From the NCBI GenBank assembly GCA_963693305.1, contig OY855908.1, forward strand, positions 27,730,305-27,794,304: DNA of 64,000 nt. The letters run 5' to 3'. Shown here in pieces: positions 24,301-35,445 of the stretch. The stretch comes from Meandrina meandrites. Taxonomy: Eukaryota > Cnidaria > Anthozoa > Scleractinia > Meandrinidae. The first letter of the stretch is position 1, and each line of letters begins with the position of its first letter. The translations under genes were made by a program, and so were the position numbers. Under the pieces are notes generated by a model. That model worked only from the letters and a program-made list of their open reading frames with translations, was not told the origin of the DNA and made no database searches.

Positions 24301-27300
24301 CGGATCCAAACTCACTCGGTGTAACTGAGTGTTTTTCCGCGGCGACAAAATACCGAGACATGGATGGAAACGTTCAAGAGGGCTTTATTCGAGGATGCGT
24401 TGATTGTACAAGTATGTAAGCTTTAATTTATTACAAACAAGTCCAGAACTTACTTTTTTACAGTGTATGCCGTATAATACTGATGAGAGCTTGTAGGCAA
24501 CAGCGCGGCAAAGAAAGACATCAGGACCGCGCTAGAAGGACATTGCCGTCGGTAGTTCAGGTACTGACCGAGCGAACCGTACCAGGAAGACCCAGGGTTC
24601 AGAGGGCTACATTGCTGTAGGGTCCTTGGTTGAAATTATTTCGTATTACATGAATGGCAGGCGTGGTGGCCTAATGGTTAATGGTTAGTGCACTGTACTT
24701 CGGATCAAGTGGTCACTTCGTTGTGTTCTTGAGTGAGACACGATCTCACAATGCCAGCCCAAGTGAATAAACCGGGATAAGCTCCGACTTGTTGGGCCAC
24801 CAGGCTTGAACGCAGACTTTACCTACCTACCTCATATTACATGTATGCTCTAACACTTTGACTTCATAGTTGTAGCTCGTTTGGATTCTGAAATGGGTCA
24901 AAATTGGAACCAGAATTTTTGAACAGGGAGGGTAACTGATAGGCAAAACAGAAACAGTAGCTTACACATGTCCCTTCCTCCCCCCCCCCCCCCCCCCCCC
25001 CAACCAAAAAAATGCATTAATTAACATAAATGCATTAATTTATCTTGTTTTGTTTTTATTGTTGTTTTTGTTTTCTAATTCGTTACTATAGGTCGTGATA
25101 AAGCAGCCTGTTACGCTCTTGGTGGCTCTCTTACAGTACGTAAAAACTGGAAATTGGAACAATGTAACATCGAGTGTTGTCAGGGTGTTAACTGTAACAC
25201 GGACCCCAACACACGGACCCCAACTCTGTCAAAAGCTGCTATACCTGTGTTTTTACTAACAGGTAATACAAAATATAGATAATTGACTAATAAAAAATAT
25301 AAATGTGCGAAAAACGTTCGTTATGGGACTGCAAGGTTGTTGTTGTTCTTGTTGTTGTTTTCCAGAGTAGTTGTACGTGCCTCCTCTTCTCCGTAGAGGC
25401 ATACGGGGCGTTTTTTATAGAAATCCACTGTACGAAGTGAGTGCATCGTTGTCTTGCGCCTGCACTCACATGGCCCACACTAAAAGCCCCTTTGAGCTTC
25501 TGACAAAAGGAGAAAGGAACGTACGTGTGACAAACAACTCTTGGATGATGTATAGTGATAGGGCGATCCTCGTTCACGTCATTGTTTACCTCTCGAATGC
25601 AGAAATTCTGCCTATTTAAAAACAGATCTCACAACTAGAAATAGCATGCAAAATTTGTAGTCCCAAGTTTGGAAGGAAAGCTTCTAACTAACGATGCGTC
25701 AAAAGTTGCAATATTAATGGTATAGCTAGATGGCAATTCCTATTAAACCATCTGGTCAGTTATGTAGCGGATCAAAGTACAACTGCTTGAATTCATCGCT
25801 TGATTTTATTTCTGACAGCTGAGTGTAATTCTTGCGTAGCGGAAGATGCGGTTGGTTGCAACAAGAATCAGCGGATTCAATATTGTGGTGCAAGCGACCA
25901 TTCACTTGGCACAACTCATTGTGCTTCTGCGGTCGGTAAATTTCGGAACAAGACTGGAAATGTTGTAGATGGTTTTTATCGAGGATGCATTGACTGTACA
26001 GGTACGAATTTCCTAAAACGTGCACCTATAATTGGCCGATTCAACACCATAACATTACGAAACAGGAAACATTCTTTTGAAATCACACCACAATTCATTT
26101 ATCGTCTTCTTGTCTATTTTTTACTTACACTGTTTATGGCATTGTGAACCGCTTGAACGAGTGGTTAGATGTATTTCGTTAGGCGTATCACCAATTGTTG
26201 CTTAATGTATTTTGCTCTCAATTTGGATCCTGAGGATAAAACATTTTTTTAAACGTTATTTCATTCTTTTCTTGCTGTGTGTTATAAGACACCAAACAAA
26301 AGAGCGCTGTATACCTAAGTGATATACCACGTCAGTGCATTACTCCGGTTCCCATGGCGTAAATCGACTAAGAATATTTTTAGGTACTCCCCCATCGATG
26401 CGATACTAGTTGATCGTACGGTTACCACCCCAGCATCGAATTCGCTGATACACAGCTGGATGGAGAGAGGCACTGTGGGAGTTAAGTGTCTTATCCAAGA
26501 ACACAACACAGAGACCACGGATAAGGACCAAACACAGACGCTCCTCCTTAGTCCAAAGCGCTGGCCATTAGGCTATGGTGCTTTATTGAACCTCGCAACA
26601 ATAACCTATTGGCCTTTTTCTGTGAAACATCAGTTGATTTAACGTGTTCTGAATCGATTGTTTCAGATAAAAAGACGGCCTGCGCGGCCATTGGTGGCGC
26701 TCTTAAAGCGCGTGAAGGATGGTCCTTGGAGAAATGTGAGATCGAGTGCTGCACTGGTAACAAATGTAACACCCAGACCCCAACACTGTCAGAAGCTACG
26801 GCAATTCCTGTGTTTATGCCCCCAGGTACGGTGATACAAATTTTACAGTTTTTACCGTTGTTATATGTTTGAATGACTATAAGTCAGGGTATCCAACGGA
26901 ACGTTTCGGTCAAGCGTCTGTTCGGAAGGCCTTTAATCACCTGAGATTTTCTTTAGTGCAGTGACACCTCGTACTTTCGAGATAAATATGGGAGATGAAA
27001 TGTTTGTTGTTTTCCGAGAGATGAAAAACGCCGTTTTGGGAACGGGAAACGCCAGCTACGATTTTCGAAATGGTAACAACAGCTTGCAGAGTCGGATAAT
27101 AAAATTCATTCTCTAAAAGTTTCTGCCACTTTACTTTTCTACTTTTTTTACTATGTACCGTTAGCTTCCTACTTTGCAATTTGCTTACCGATGCTTTTTG
27201 ATAACTCGTGTCCATCTGTAATGACTGTAATCATGTAATTCGTATTTGCGGCAAATTAGAACGGCTGTTGTTGTTTTTGTTGTTGTCGCTGATGATGATG

Positions 27301-28852
27301 ATGTTGATGATGTTGTTGATGATGTTGATGACGATGACGATGATGTGACGTTTGTACATTACTTCATCAGTTAACATGCAACTTTGAATAATTTCTTTAT
27401 TTACCTTTTTACAGCTGATGGCCCAAGTTTACAGTGCCATTATTGCGTAGATAGTTTTGGAGGTTCATGCGACAGTACTCAATTGCAAACCCAAGTCTGT
27501 AAAGATGATCCAGATTCGCTTGGCACAAGGCAGTGTTTTTCTGCGGTGATTACATATCGAAGCCAGGGTGGATATCTCAAGAATGGAGCCACCCGCGGAT
27601 GCATTGACTGCACAGGTAAAAAGTAATCTTTACTTGAAAACGACAGCGAGAACTCGCTTTCATAACACAGAAGTAGTTGTTTGATGATGTTAATTGTTTA
27701 ATTGTGAGGGCCGTAACCAGACTTCAGAACAAGACGAGGTAAGTTTCGAGCGCCGAAGGGGCGAGCCGCTAGGGGGGTCTGGGGGCATGCCCGCCCAGAA
27801 TATTTTAAAACCTAGGGGCTCAGAAATGCTCTTTTAAGTATTTTCCATGGCATTTTTCCTTTTTTTTTTTGTTTTGTTTTGTTTTGTTTGTTTTTTTTTT
27901 TTTGGGGGGGGGGGGGGGGGATTATTTCTCAATTAAACGTTTCTTTAAAAAAGACCAAATCAAGACGAGGCAAGTGCCTCATCTTGCCTCGTGCTAGCCA
28001 CGGCCCTGAGCTGCTCAGTGTACTGTGACAACAAGGAAATCGATCAGTTTCAAAAAGTCTGTCTGGTTAGTTAATCAGTCCCGTGTTTTTCCATAGCACA
28101 ACTGCTACTTTCCTAGATGGGAAACTAGTCCTGCGCAGATTGCTCAGACAACTCGCCGGTGTAAATTTACACCGCGGGCCATGCCTCGGCTCGAAGCCGG
28201 GTCGCTCGATTCCCAAGACACTTTCAACTGAGCTACTGAGTCTCTTGAAGATATGCCTTGAAGTGAAATAAATGCGTTTTCAGAACAAACGAAAAAAGAG
28301 CTGACTTGCGAAACGTTTATACTTACAATATCTGTTGTGATTAAAACATTAAGTGTGCTGCGTTTGGTATCTTATTTTTTTTGTCCTTTTCTGCAGATGG
28401 GAACACAGCTTGTGCAGCTGTTGGTGGTCTCCTTAAAGAACGACAACATTGGGTCGTTGCGCAATGTGAAATTGTGTGTTGTACTGGCAATAAGTGCAAT
28501 ACTCAAAACCCAACATTACCATCGTACCCTGCTGGACGTGGAGGTGAGTGCACAGTTTTTGTTCTATTTTATGAACCTGTTATATAAAACGTCCCTCCTA
28601 CTAATTCAAAACAATAATTAACGAATCTTGAAGAGAGAAGGTCATTTTGCTTTCTGTATGTCAATTTTCAATATGCATGAAATAAAAATGTCTCATGCAT
28701 AAACTCGTAGAAAAAGTACACAATGAAAGTTGAATAGGCCATATTCATATTCTCGGTATTGGACTGGAACTAGCTTCCAATTGAGGCTAATGCGGGGAAT
28801 CTTTTCAAATGCAAATCACATTAAGCTGTTTTTAATTATATTCCCCCGCATT

Positions 28853-28885
<33 letters not shown>

Positions 28886-29313
28886 CGAGAATACGAATAT
28901 GGCCTAGTCATTTAGAAGTAAGCCGTTTCTTTCTTCGTTTTTGTTTTCATAAAGTCAATTTCGCTACGAACGTCGTAAGAAAGGCCAGCTACTGTAAGAA
29001 AAAAAAGTTGGCTCGACCAAAAGTACGCACAGATGCGCTACTTTTCACTATGCACTTAACAACGTTTAATTTTGTGCCGATAACTGACGAACAGCTTCCG
29101 TGTCACTTGACGTTTGGTATAATTTATACCACTTGAAACAAAAGACTGCTGGCTACTTTCTTTTTAACATTAATGGTGAAAATTTGGTTTTTACTTACAG
29201 GTTCGCGGACTTCAACACTTAAAGGAACAAAGCCAACGCTAACTGATGTCTTGTTCAGTGTCGATGTACTTGCCTTCGCACTCGCCTTTGGTAACGTTTT
29301 GGACCACTTCTAG
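21385..29313 (+). CDS. Gene 2: four-domain Ly6/uPAR (LU) protein, tandem paralogue of gene 1
   Basis: Exons: 21385-21436, 22350-22544, 23111-23266, 24217-24411, 25092-25262, 25819-26001, 26667-26825, 27415-27615, 28397-28543, 29201-29313, giving 523 codons in one frame with phase-1 introns throughout. It matches gene 1 exon for exon, and introns also align apart from separate transposon insertions. Differences: the second exon of domain B gained 12 nt from a 14-bp tandem repeat (25197-25224). The terminal exon lost the Lys/Pro/Glu/Gln-rich hinge seen in gene 1 and carries aspartates in the hydrophobic tail (VLFSVDVLAFALAFGNVL, then DHF), which may weaken GPI attachment. A TATA-like TATAAAA lies at 21311 and the promoter block is uninterrupted, so this copy is the better candidate for expression. 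Secreted or surface location is inferred from the signal peptide and tail. Confidence 0.82.
21508..22130. mobile_element. Inverted-repeat element family copy, gene 2 intron 1
   Basis: Same family and position as the 6807 copy, so it predates the duplication. It is interrupted by a 123-bp element at 21672-21794, and its right end is lost in a T-rich run. Confidence 0.55.
21672..21794. mobile_element. 123-bp MITE nested in the 21508 element
   Basis: 23-bp inverted ends with one mismatch (GATTGCAG...ACCCGGCCCACT). Absent from the aligned position in gene 1 intron 1. Confidence 0.6.
23360..23880. mobile_element. Insertion block private to gene 2 intron 3
   Basis: Contains oppositely oriented copies of GTCGTGCTTCTGC / GGCAGAAGTGCAACG-type phrases and GTCGAACTTAAG. 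The aligned gene 1 intron lacks it. No coding sequence is supported. Confidence 0.4.
24655..24840 (+). repeat. tRNA-derived SINE in gene 2 intron 4
   Basis: Orthologous insertion to 11463-11640, so it predates the gene duplication; it has a small repeated TAATGGTTAATGGTTAG gain. Confidence 0.5.
26290..26590 (-). repeat. SINE-like repeat, reverse orientation, gene 2 intron 6
   Basis: Same insertion as 13290-13590 in the paralogous intron. Confidence 0.45.
28737..28914. mobile_element. 178-bp MITE with TA flanks in gene 2 intron 9
   Basis: Long inverted ends starting GGCCATATTC (core ATTGGACTGGAACTAGCTT) are flanked by TA on both sides. The gene 1 intron near 17810 is uninterrupted, giving the empty site. 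Confidence 0.75.
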
Positions 29314-29422
29314 AAATGCAGAAGAATACCACACCACCGTTGATGCTATTAATTGAACATATGGTGTACTCTTGTATTAGGGCTTCCTATTAGACCGTCA
29401 GCAAGTGGTCAACGTTATACGT

Positions 29423-29428
29423 AATAAA
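29423..29428 (+). terminator. Polyadenylation signal of gene 2
   Basis: AATAAA about 110 bp after the stop codon, within the same GTAATAAAGAGTTT context as gene 1. Confidence 0.55.
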
Positions 29429-29460
29429 GAGTTTATTTTTTGCACAAAATGGTTTAAATT

Positions 29461-30015
29461 TGACAAACGTTGAAAAGACAGAGACATGTGAGTGTCCAAG
29501 ACAGAGATACTTGTCTGTATCAAAGACAGACAGAGACTTACTAGTGTAAAAGACGGGGAGTGAGATGTGAGTGTCAAATACAATGAAGGACTTGTGGGTA
29601 TCAAGGACAGAGAGGCTTGTGAGTGTCAAGATCAGAGAGACTTGTGGTTAGACAGACGGATAGACTATTTATTTATATCCGGATTTCCTTCAATTACAAT
29701 AAATTGTTTTCTAGAAAAACCGTGGTAAAGATTACAAAAGATTACAATTTTCAGAGAGAGGCTTGCGAGTGTAAAAGTTAGCTTGCGAGTGTAAAACGTA
29801 ACTTGCTGGTAATAAGCCGCTGCCCTACACTTTCTAATTCATTCTCTCGAAGACAGGGAGAGACTTGTGAGTATCAAAGACAGAGAAAATTGTGGGTGGC
29901 AATGACAGAGAAGGACTTGGGAGTGTCGACATCAGAGAGAGACTTGTGTGTGCCTAAGACAGAGAGAGACTTGTGTGTGTCTAAGACAGAGAGGGCTTTG
30001 CGAGTGTTAAGGGTG
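29461..30015. repeat. Degenerate short tandem repeats after gene 2
   Basis: Two clusters (29461-29650 and about 29750-30015) of the AGAGACTTGTGAGTGTCAA unit. Reading frames through it (SLSVFDTHKSL-type) are repeat artefacts. Confidence 0.65.
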
Positions 30016-30224
30016 GGAAACTATTCCCGCTCATCCACCCCACCGGCGCAATAATAAAAGTTACAAACTTAATCTTCAAACTCTGCTGGAGCTCGTTGTG
30101 CGAGCTGTGCGAAAAAGAAAAGCTAAAAAAAAACTTCAACAACAACAACCTCGAAGCTTCGATTTCGATAAATCCACTTCGGCTTCCAACAAGCGAGCAT
30201 TGTACTAGAAAATGAAGTTATTTT

Positions 30225-30435
30225 AGCGCGCTGGTTTCCGGGACCAAACGGTCCAGGTTCAAGCCATGGCATGAGTCAGTTTATTGTGTTTTGTGGCAAG
30301 ACACTTTACTCTCAAAGTGCTTCTCTCCGGCTCAGGTGTATAAATGGGTACCATCGAAATAATGCTGATGATAACCCAGCGAATAATGATGGACTATATA
30401 GCATCCTATCAAGGAAGGAGTAGAAATACTACTTG
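30225..30435 (+). repeat. SINE-like repeat, left part, split by the Polinton-like element
   Basis: Contains GGCAAGACACTTTACTCTC and GTGTATAAATGGGTACC phrases. It continues at 35356-35445 (GCCGCTTCGTGCTACGG, ACCGGGATAAGC), as shown by the matching order in the copy at 39520-39810. Confidence 0.6.
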
Positions 30436-30897
30436 AGTAGTATACAAGTAGGGATTCTGCGCCATGTGGTGGTGGTGGAGGTGACGTCACAATAGCCGGA
30501 AGGGTCGGGAGGTATGACGTCACAATACCCCCGGGGTTGACATCATCAAAAATGATGACATCATCATCTAAAAATAGTATACGCCCCCACAATTACCGGT
30601 TTGGGTGGTTGAATCTCGTCATAGTTCTAAAAATAGAAAAAATGACATCATCGAGGCGTAAGGGTGTTGGGGCGCAGGGAGTTAGTGACGTCACAATAGC
30701 CCAGGGATTAAGGTCATCAAGAATAATGACATCAAAATCTAAAAATAGAATAGGGATATCATTGGGGTGGTTTACATTATCATAATCGGTGACATCATAG
30801 TTCAAAAATAGAATAGGGGCAAGATTTTTTAGAACATGAAAGTGGAATCGCCAGCTAAACAGCAGTCGACTGTGGATGAAGTCGAAATAAGTTGAAC

Positions 30898-31227
30898 ATG
30901 AGAAGACGAGTGTGTCGTGATTGTCCAGTCCCTAACTGCGGGACCAGGTATCTTGTGAAGTTGTCCAATCATTTGACAGATGTACATGAACTAGACTACT
31001 ACCAACGAAGGAAATGGTTACAGGAAGCAAAGTTACAGCCAAAAGTTAAAATCATGATCTATGACGACGAACACAGCAAAGGTTCAGGAAAGAAGCGTTG
31101 GCTTAGCGCAAATATTAAACATGAGAATCAGGACGAAAAGATCGTTTGTGAAAATCACACTCAGAGAAGAGGTTTTTACAAGAAGACCAAACGGAAAGGA
31201 CACTTATCCAAGAAAAGGAAACTATGA
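30898..31227 (+). CDS. Small basic protein with CxxC-type motif, left arm copy
   Basis: 109 codons from the ATG at 30898, starting MRRRVCRDCPVPNCGTRYLV. Cysteines in CRDCPVPNC with HLTDVHELD recall a C2H2-like zinc finger. The C-terminal third is very basic (KKTKRKGHLSKKRKL), suggesting nucleic-acid binding or nuclear entry. It lies wholly within the inverted repeat, so an inverted second copy exists at 34564-34893, differing visibly by Thr/Ala at residue 16. Role in the element is unknown. Confidence 0.55.
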   Translation: MRRRVCRDCPVPNCGTRYLVKLSNHLTDVHELDYYQRRKWLQEAKLQPKVKIMIYDDEHSKGSGKKRWLSANIKHENQDEKIVCENHTQRRGFYKKTKRKGHLSKKRKL

Positions 31228-31469
31228 AAATGAAGGACTTTGCAGGGACACTAGGGACTTTCCCGGGACACTAGGGACTTTCCGAGGACAATAAGGACTT
31301 TCAAAGGATAAAAAGGACCAACGGGCCATTTTGTTAGTTTTTATCAATGTCGGTAATAAATCGATAATAAACTGACGCGCGTGGAACACACGAGAGAATT
31401 ACGCGCGAGATAACAAAACGAAAAGCTCGCCTATTTAAATTGGGTTTAAAGAATGAAAGAAAAAAAAAT

Positions 31470-33270
31470 GTGACCATGGAGCAGGAGGAAATTTGGATAA
31501 AACATTATGAACGGGCGAAAACACACTTAAATGTAAACAAACTATGGTCTGAAATTGAGAAAAAAAATACTCCCAAAGGTGGATGTGTATTTAGAAGATT
31601 CCTGGTTAGAATATTTACTTCAACTTATCAAGGTGGATGTGACCAGTGCCTTTTTATTATATAGACATTTTGAACGCAAGTAAATCAACGACGAATGTTT
31701 TAAACTTGGATACTATGAATTCATGTAATTATCGAGTTGTTCAAATTATGTACAAAACACGAGATGAATAAATTTGTACTTCATTATACAAAATCCTGTC
31801 TTGTCCATTGTTCTATTCAAATAGTAGCCAATCAGCGCTGACATGACACCTTATATTATCTCTCGCGGACGTAAGGGGCTAGCTTCAAGAACAATGATAT
31901 GTGAATAATTAATTCTTTTCCCTCCAACATGGGTGACATGAGGCATGTGTATCAAATGCACATGAGATCAGATCCGGTAAAACAAAATAACCGATGTGCA
32001 GTAGTGCAAGCGCACGTGGGTCTATGGCTTAAAGTGACATAAGTTCCAATATAATTATAACGTTTAAAACAAGAAATAGGCCTTAGATTTAAGCGAAATC
32101 ATTGAAGCCTGTCTTGTTCAAGCTTGAATATAGTTACCGTCAAATTGTTTACTGTTTTGAAAAGAACCCTTTGAAAAGCCGTGTTTATTTTGAACAAAAG
32201 CGTTGCTACTACTTTCGAATGGACTCACAGCTGAAAATCTTTTTTTATCACAATGATGAAGGAAATAAGTTGAAATGTCTTACTTTGAATGGTTGTTTTT
32301 CAATGAAACACCCAGTTTTTACCTTTACCACATATGGATTACCGACATTGACCAGGACAGTGCTCCAAAGAAGCGAAAACTGATGTATTTGTACGAGCGA
32401 GAGGTACTGTGGAATTTGCTGATGTGGAATTCGACGGGAAAACGGGGACGCAGGAACCCTTTAAAGGTATGAAAAGATAGGTTGTTTTAAAAATGAAGTG
32501 GAAATGAACTGATCCGCTTCTAGGCGCTATTGCAAATCTACGAATTCCTCGGCTGCCGTTTGTTAAAGCGATTTATTTGATTTGTTGTCATTGCTCGGCA
32601 TTCAACTGAATGCCTACAGCCAATCAGATCACGAGTATGAACAAAAGAGCAGTTCAAAACAAAAACAAACGACCGCAATGACTCTTGGACGAAGGCGTTT
32701 CTTGAAGATGACGATCTTGTATTAACATAAACGTTGAAAATTGGAAACTTTTAACGACTTATTTGCTCTTTCGGCGACAGTAAGAAAGGTTTCTTTAATC
32801 CGTAAAAAGCGAAAATAAACTGCTGTGAGGTTTTTATCTAGAGTGTGAATTTTTTGCTTCGAAAATAACCCTTGGGAAACGCATGTTATAAACGCCTTTG
32901 TTTTAGGCGAAACCTATAGCTCTAGAAAAGCTAATTAAATGTCTATAAAGTAAACGAGGTAAAGTAAGTAAAAGTATCTTACAGGAAGCCTCTTAATCTA
33001 ATACCAAAAGAACGAGGCCATCTTTACGACCTTTATGAATTAATTCCATTCTTTGCAATGTTTAAACGGTAGACTATAAATTGCGTCTTGCCTTTACCCG
33101 ATGAAAAATATCGTTGAAAAGCGTCCCGTACAATTAGAGGATTTTAAATTGAAACCTGCTCAACACTACTACACGAGAAGAAATAAACAGCTGATCTCTT
33201 TTAGCTAAATACATTTATTGATAACAAAGCAGCGATTAAATGTGTTATAAGAACAGTACACAAACAGAGT
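31470..33270. other. Core of the Polinton-like element, no confident gene
   Basis: Short frames occur, for example from the ATG at 31476 (MEQEEIWIKHYERAKTH...) and a stretch at 32100-32470 with several basic segments ending GKRGRRNPLKV, but no domain is recognisable and no splicing is evident. Confidence 0.4.
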
Positions 33271-33274
33271 TTGC

Positions 33275-33877
33275 TTAGTTTTTGGGAACGGGTTGTTTGA
33301 CAAACAATCGATTGAGTAAGAATTTTCGCTTATCGATTGCAAGCTCTGTCGATTCGAGCCAATCATATCCTTCTGTATCTTTCAATTCATTTTTGGTCTC
33401 CATCACTTTACGAAAGGTCGAATCGTTCTTCATGGCATGCATCCACTGTAAATACTCCAAAAGTACGTTTCTAAGCTCTTTCCTATATACTGGAAGTAGA
33501 GCATTTTCAGCTTTAACACGGGCCACTTCAGACGAATCTCCATGTTGTTCATACTCATTTATCATGGCTTCGAGTTGGGTTTCGTGGCGACTCGTAACTT
33601 CATCTTGAATTCGTGACCAAGGATCTATACTAGCCTCTTCTTCTTGAGAAGATTCCATTTCTTCGCTAGATGTAGAGCTTTGAGATGAGTGTTCACTTTC
33701 TTGGGAGCTCTCGCTATCTTCGCTATCATATAGGATTTTACCATAACCTTGCTGAAAGAATTGGTTGTTACACCACATTTTGATCTGTGCTGTGTGAGCT
33801 CTAAGAACAGACTGAACTACAAGAAGCAGCAGCGCACTCCTCTTATAGGTATTGGTTGAGGCGGGGTTATTGTTCAT
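33275..33877 (-). CDS. Element-encoded 200-residue acidic protein, unrecognised
   Basis: The ATG at 33877 (minus strand) opens 200 codons. The N-terminal 35 residues include a hydrophobic stretch (SALLLLVVQSVL). Residues about 50-85 are a Ser/Glu/Asp-rich run (YDSEDSESSQESEHSS...). The C-terminal half is charged and helical-looking (YRKELRNVLLEYLQWMHAM, and AIDKRKFLLNRLF). It is the longest reading frame of the element core. I cannot assign a function; that it belongs to the element's own cargo is inferred from position. Confidence 0.5.
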   Translation of the reverse strand: MNNNPASTNTYKRSALLLLVVQSVLRAHTAQIKMWCNNQFFQQGYGKILYDSEDSESSQESEHSSQSSTSSEEMESSQEEEASIDPWSRIQDEVTSRHETQLEAMINEYEQHGDSSEVARVKAENALLPVYRKELRNVLLEYLQWMHAMKNDSTFRKVMETKNELKDTEGYDWLESTELAIDKRKFLLNRLFVKQPVPKN

Positions 33878-34563
33878 ATAAGCAATTCAATTAACTTTGA
33901 TCCATATAGTTATTGAAACTGCATATATTTTTCCTTCTCCCGTAGTTTTGCAGAAGAAGACCCTGAAATCGCAGTGAATAGAACATGCATTCCTTGTATA
34001 TATTACAACACAGGAATGATTCCATTACAAGACATGATTTCGCGTTCAATGTGCAAAGGATTGCCGCGGCAATCCAACCTGCAGACATTGAACGAGGTTA
34101 ATGAGAAAGCTTCGCCATTGTTATGGTTAATCTGCTTATTATTCTTGTACAATGTCCGCAATATACAGAATCTTATTTTAAATGCAAAATTCTGTTTTGT
34201 ACTGGTTTTAATGGCGTGTAAATTAAAATATATACAGGGAGTATCATGCACAACGTTACTTTTCCATTATATACATAATACATGCCCTTAATGACTTTTT
34301 TTAAACATCAATTTTATTCGTTTTATTTTTTCTTTCGTTCTTTAAACCCAATTTAAATAGGCGAGCTTTTCGTTTTGTTATCTCGCGCGTAATTCTCTCG
34401 TGTGTTCCACGCGCGTCAGTTTATTATCGATTTATTACCGACATTGATAAAAACTAACAAAATGGCCCGTTGGTCCTTTTTATCCTTTGAAAGTCCTTAT
34501 TGTCCTCGGAAAGTCCCTAGTGTCCCGGGAAAGTCCCTAGTGTCCCTGCAAAGTCCTTCATTT

Positions 34564-34893
34564 TCATAGTTTCCTTTTCTTGGATAAGTGTCCTTTCCGT
34601 TTGGTCTTCTTGTAAAAACCTCTTCTCTGAGTGTGATTTTCACAAACGATCTTTTCGTCCTGATTCTCATGTTTAATATTTGCGCTAAGCCAACGCTTCT
34701 TTCCTGAACCTTTGCTGTGTTCGTCGTCATAGATCATGATTTTAACTTTTGGCTGTAACTTTGCTTCCTGTAACCATTTCCTTCGTTGGTAGTAGTCTAG
34801 TTCATGTACATCTGTCAAATGATTGGACAACTTCACAAGATACCTGGCCCCGCAGTTAGGGACTGGACAATCACGACACACTCGTCTTCTCAT
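34564..34893 (-). CDS. Small basic protein with CxxC-type motif, right arm copy
   Basis: Mirror copy of the 30898 gene in the right inverted repeat, convergent with it towards the element core. Both copies remain open, which suggests recent insertion, gene conversion between arms or selection. Confidence 0.55.
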   Translation of the reverse strand: MRRRVCRDCPVPNCGARYLVKLSNHLTDVHELDYYQRRKWLQEAKLQPKVKIMIYDDEHSKGSGKKRWLSANIKHENQDEKIVCENHTQRRGFYKKTKRKGHLSKKRKL

Positions 34894-35355
34894 GTTCAAC
34901 TTATTTCGACTTCATCCACAGTCGACTGCTGTTTAGCTGGCGATTCCACTTTCATGTTCTAAAAAATCTTGCCCCTATTCTATTTTTGAACTATGATGTC
35001 ACCGATTATGATAATGTAAACCACCCCAATGATATCCCTATTCTATTTTTAGATTTTGATGTCATTATTCTTGATGACCTTAATCCCTGGGCTATTGTGA
35101 CGTCACTAACTCCCTGCGCCCCAACACCCTTACGCCTCGATGATGTCATTTTTTCTATTTTTAGAACTATGACGAGATTCAACCACCCAAACCGGTAATT
35201 GTGGGGGCGTATACTATTTTTAGATGATGATGTCATCATTTTTGATGATGTCAACCCCGGGGGTATTGTGACGTCATACCTCCCGACCCTTCCGGCTATT
35301 GTGACGTCACCTCCACCACCACCACATGGCGCAGAATCCCTACTTGTATACTACT

Positions 35356-35445
35356 TACTTGCCGCTTCGTGCTACGGAAAACCGGGATAAGCACCAGCAG
35401 TGATGGGCCACTTGGCTCGACAGAGACTTTGCCTTTTTACTATCT
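35356..35445 (+). repeat. SINE-like repeat, right part
   Basis: Resumes the SINE broken at 30435, starting with the duplicated TACTTG target. Confidence 0.55.

Larger units (their letters stand above)
19299..29660 (+). repeat. Segmental duplication, unit 2 (contains gene 2)
   Basis: Second copy of the unit starting near 1145. Its private insertions are a MITE at 21672-21794, an inverted-repeat block around 23360-23880 and a MITE at 28737-28914. It preserves empty sites for several unit 1 insertions. Confidence 0.75.
30436..35355. mobile_element. Polinton/Maverick-like non-autonomous element, about 1.03-kb inverted repeats
   Basis: The left arm runs 30436 to about 31468 and the right arm about 34324-35355. 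Positions pair by a constant sum (65791), so the arms have no length difference over at least 1006 bp and appear nearly identical. The ends read AGTAGTATAC...GTATACTACT and are flanked by a 6-bp duplication TACTTG (30430-30435 and 35356-35361). A 6-bp target duplication, 5'-AG end and very long inverted repeats are hallmarks of Polintons. The 2.85-kb core encodes no polymerase B, integrase, packaging ATPase or capsid that I can see, so it would be non-autonomous. The Polinton assignment is inference from structure. Confidence 0.72.

Noticed and set aside
29390..30054. Frames with SLSVFDTHKSL-type repeats
   Set aside because: Short tandem repeats downstream of gene 2.
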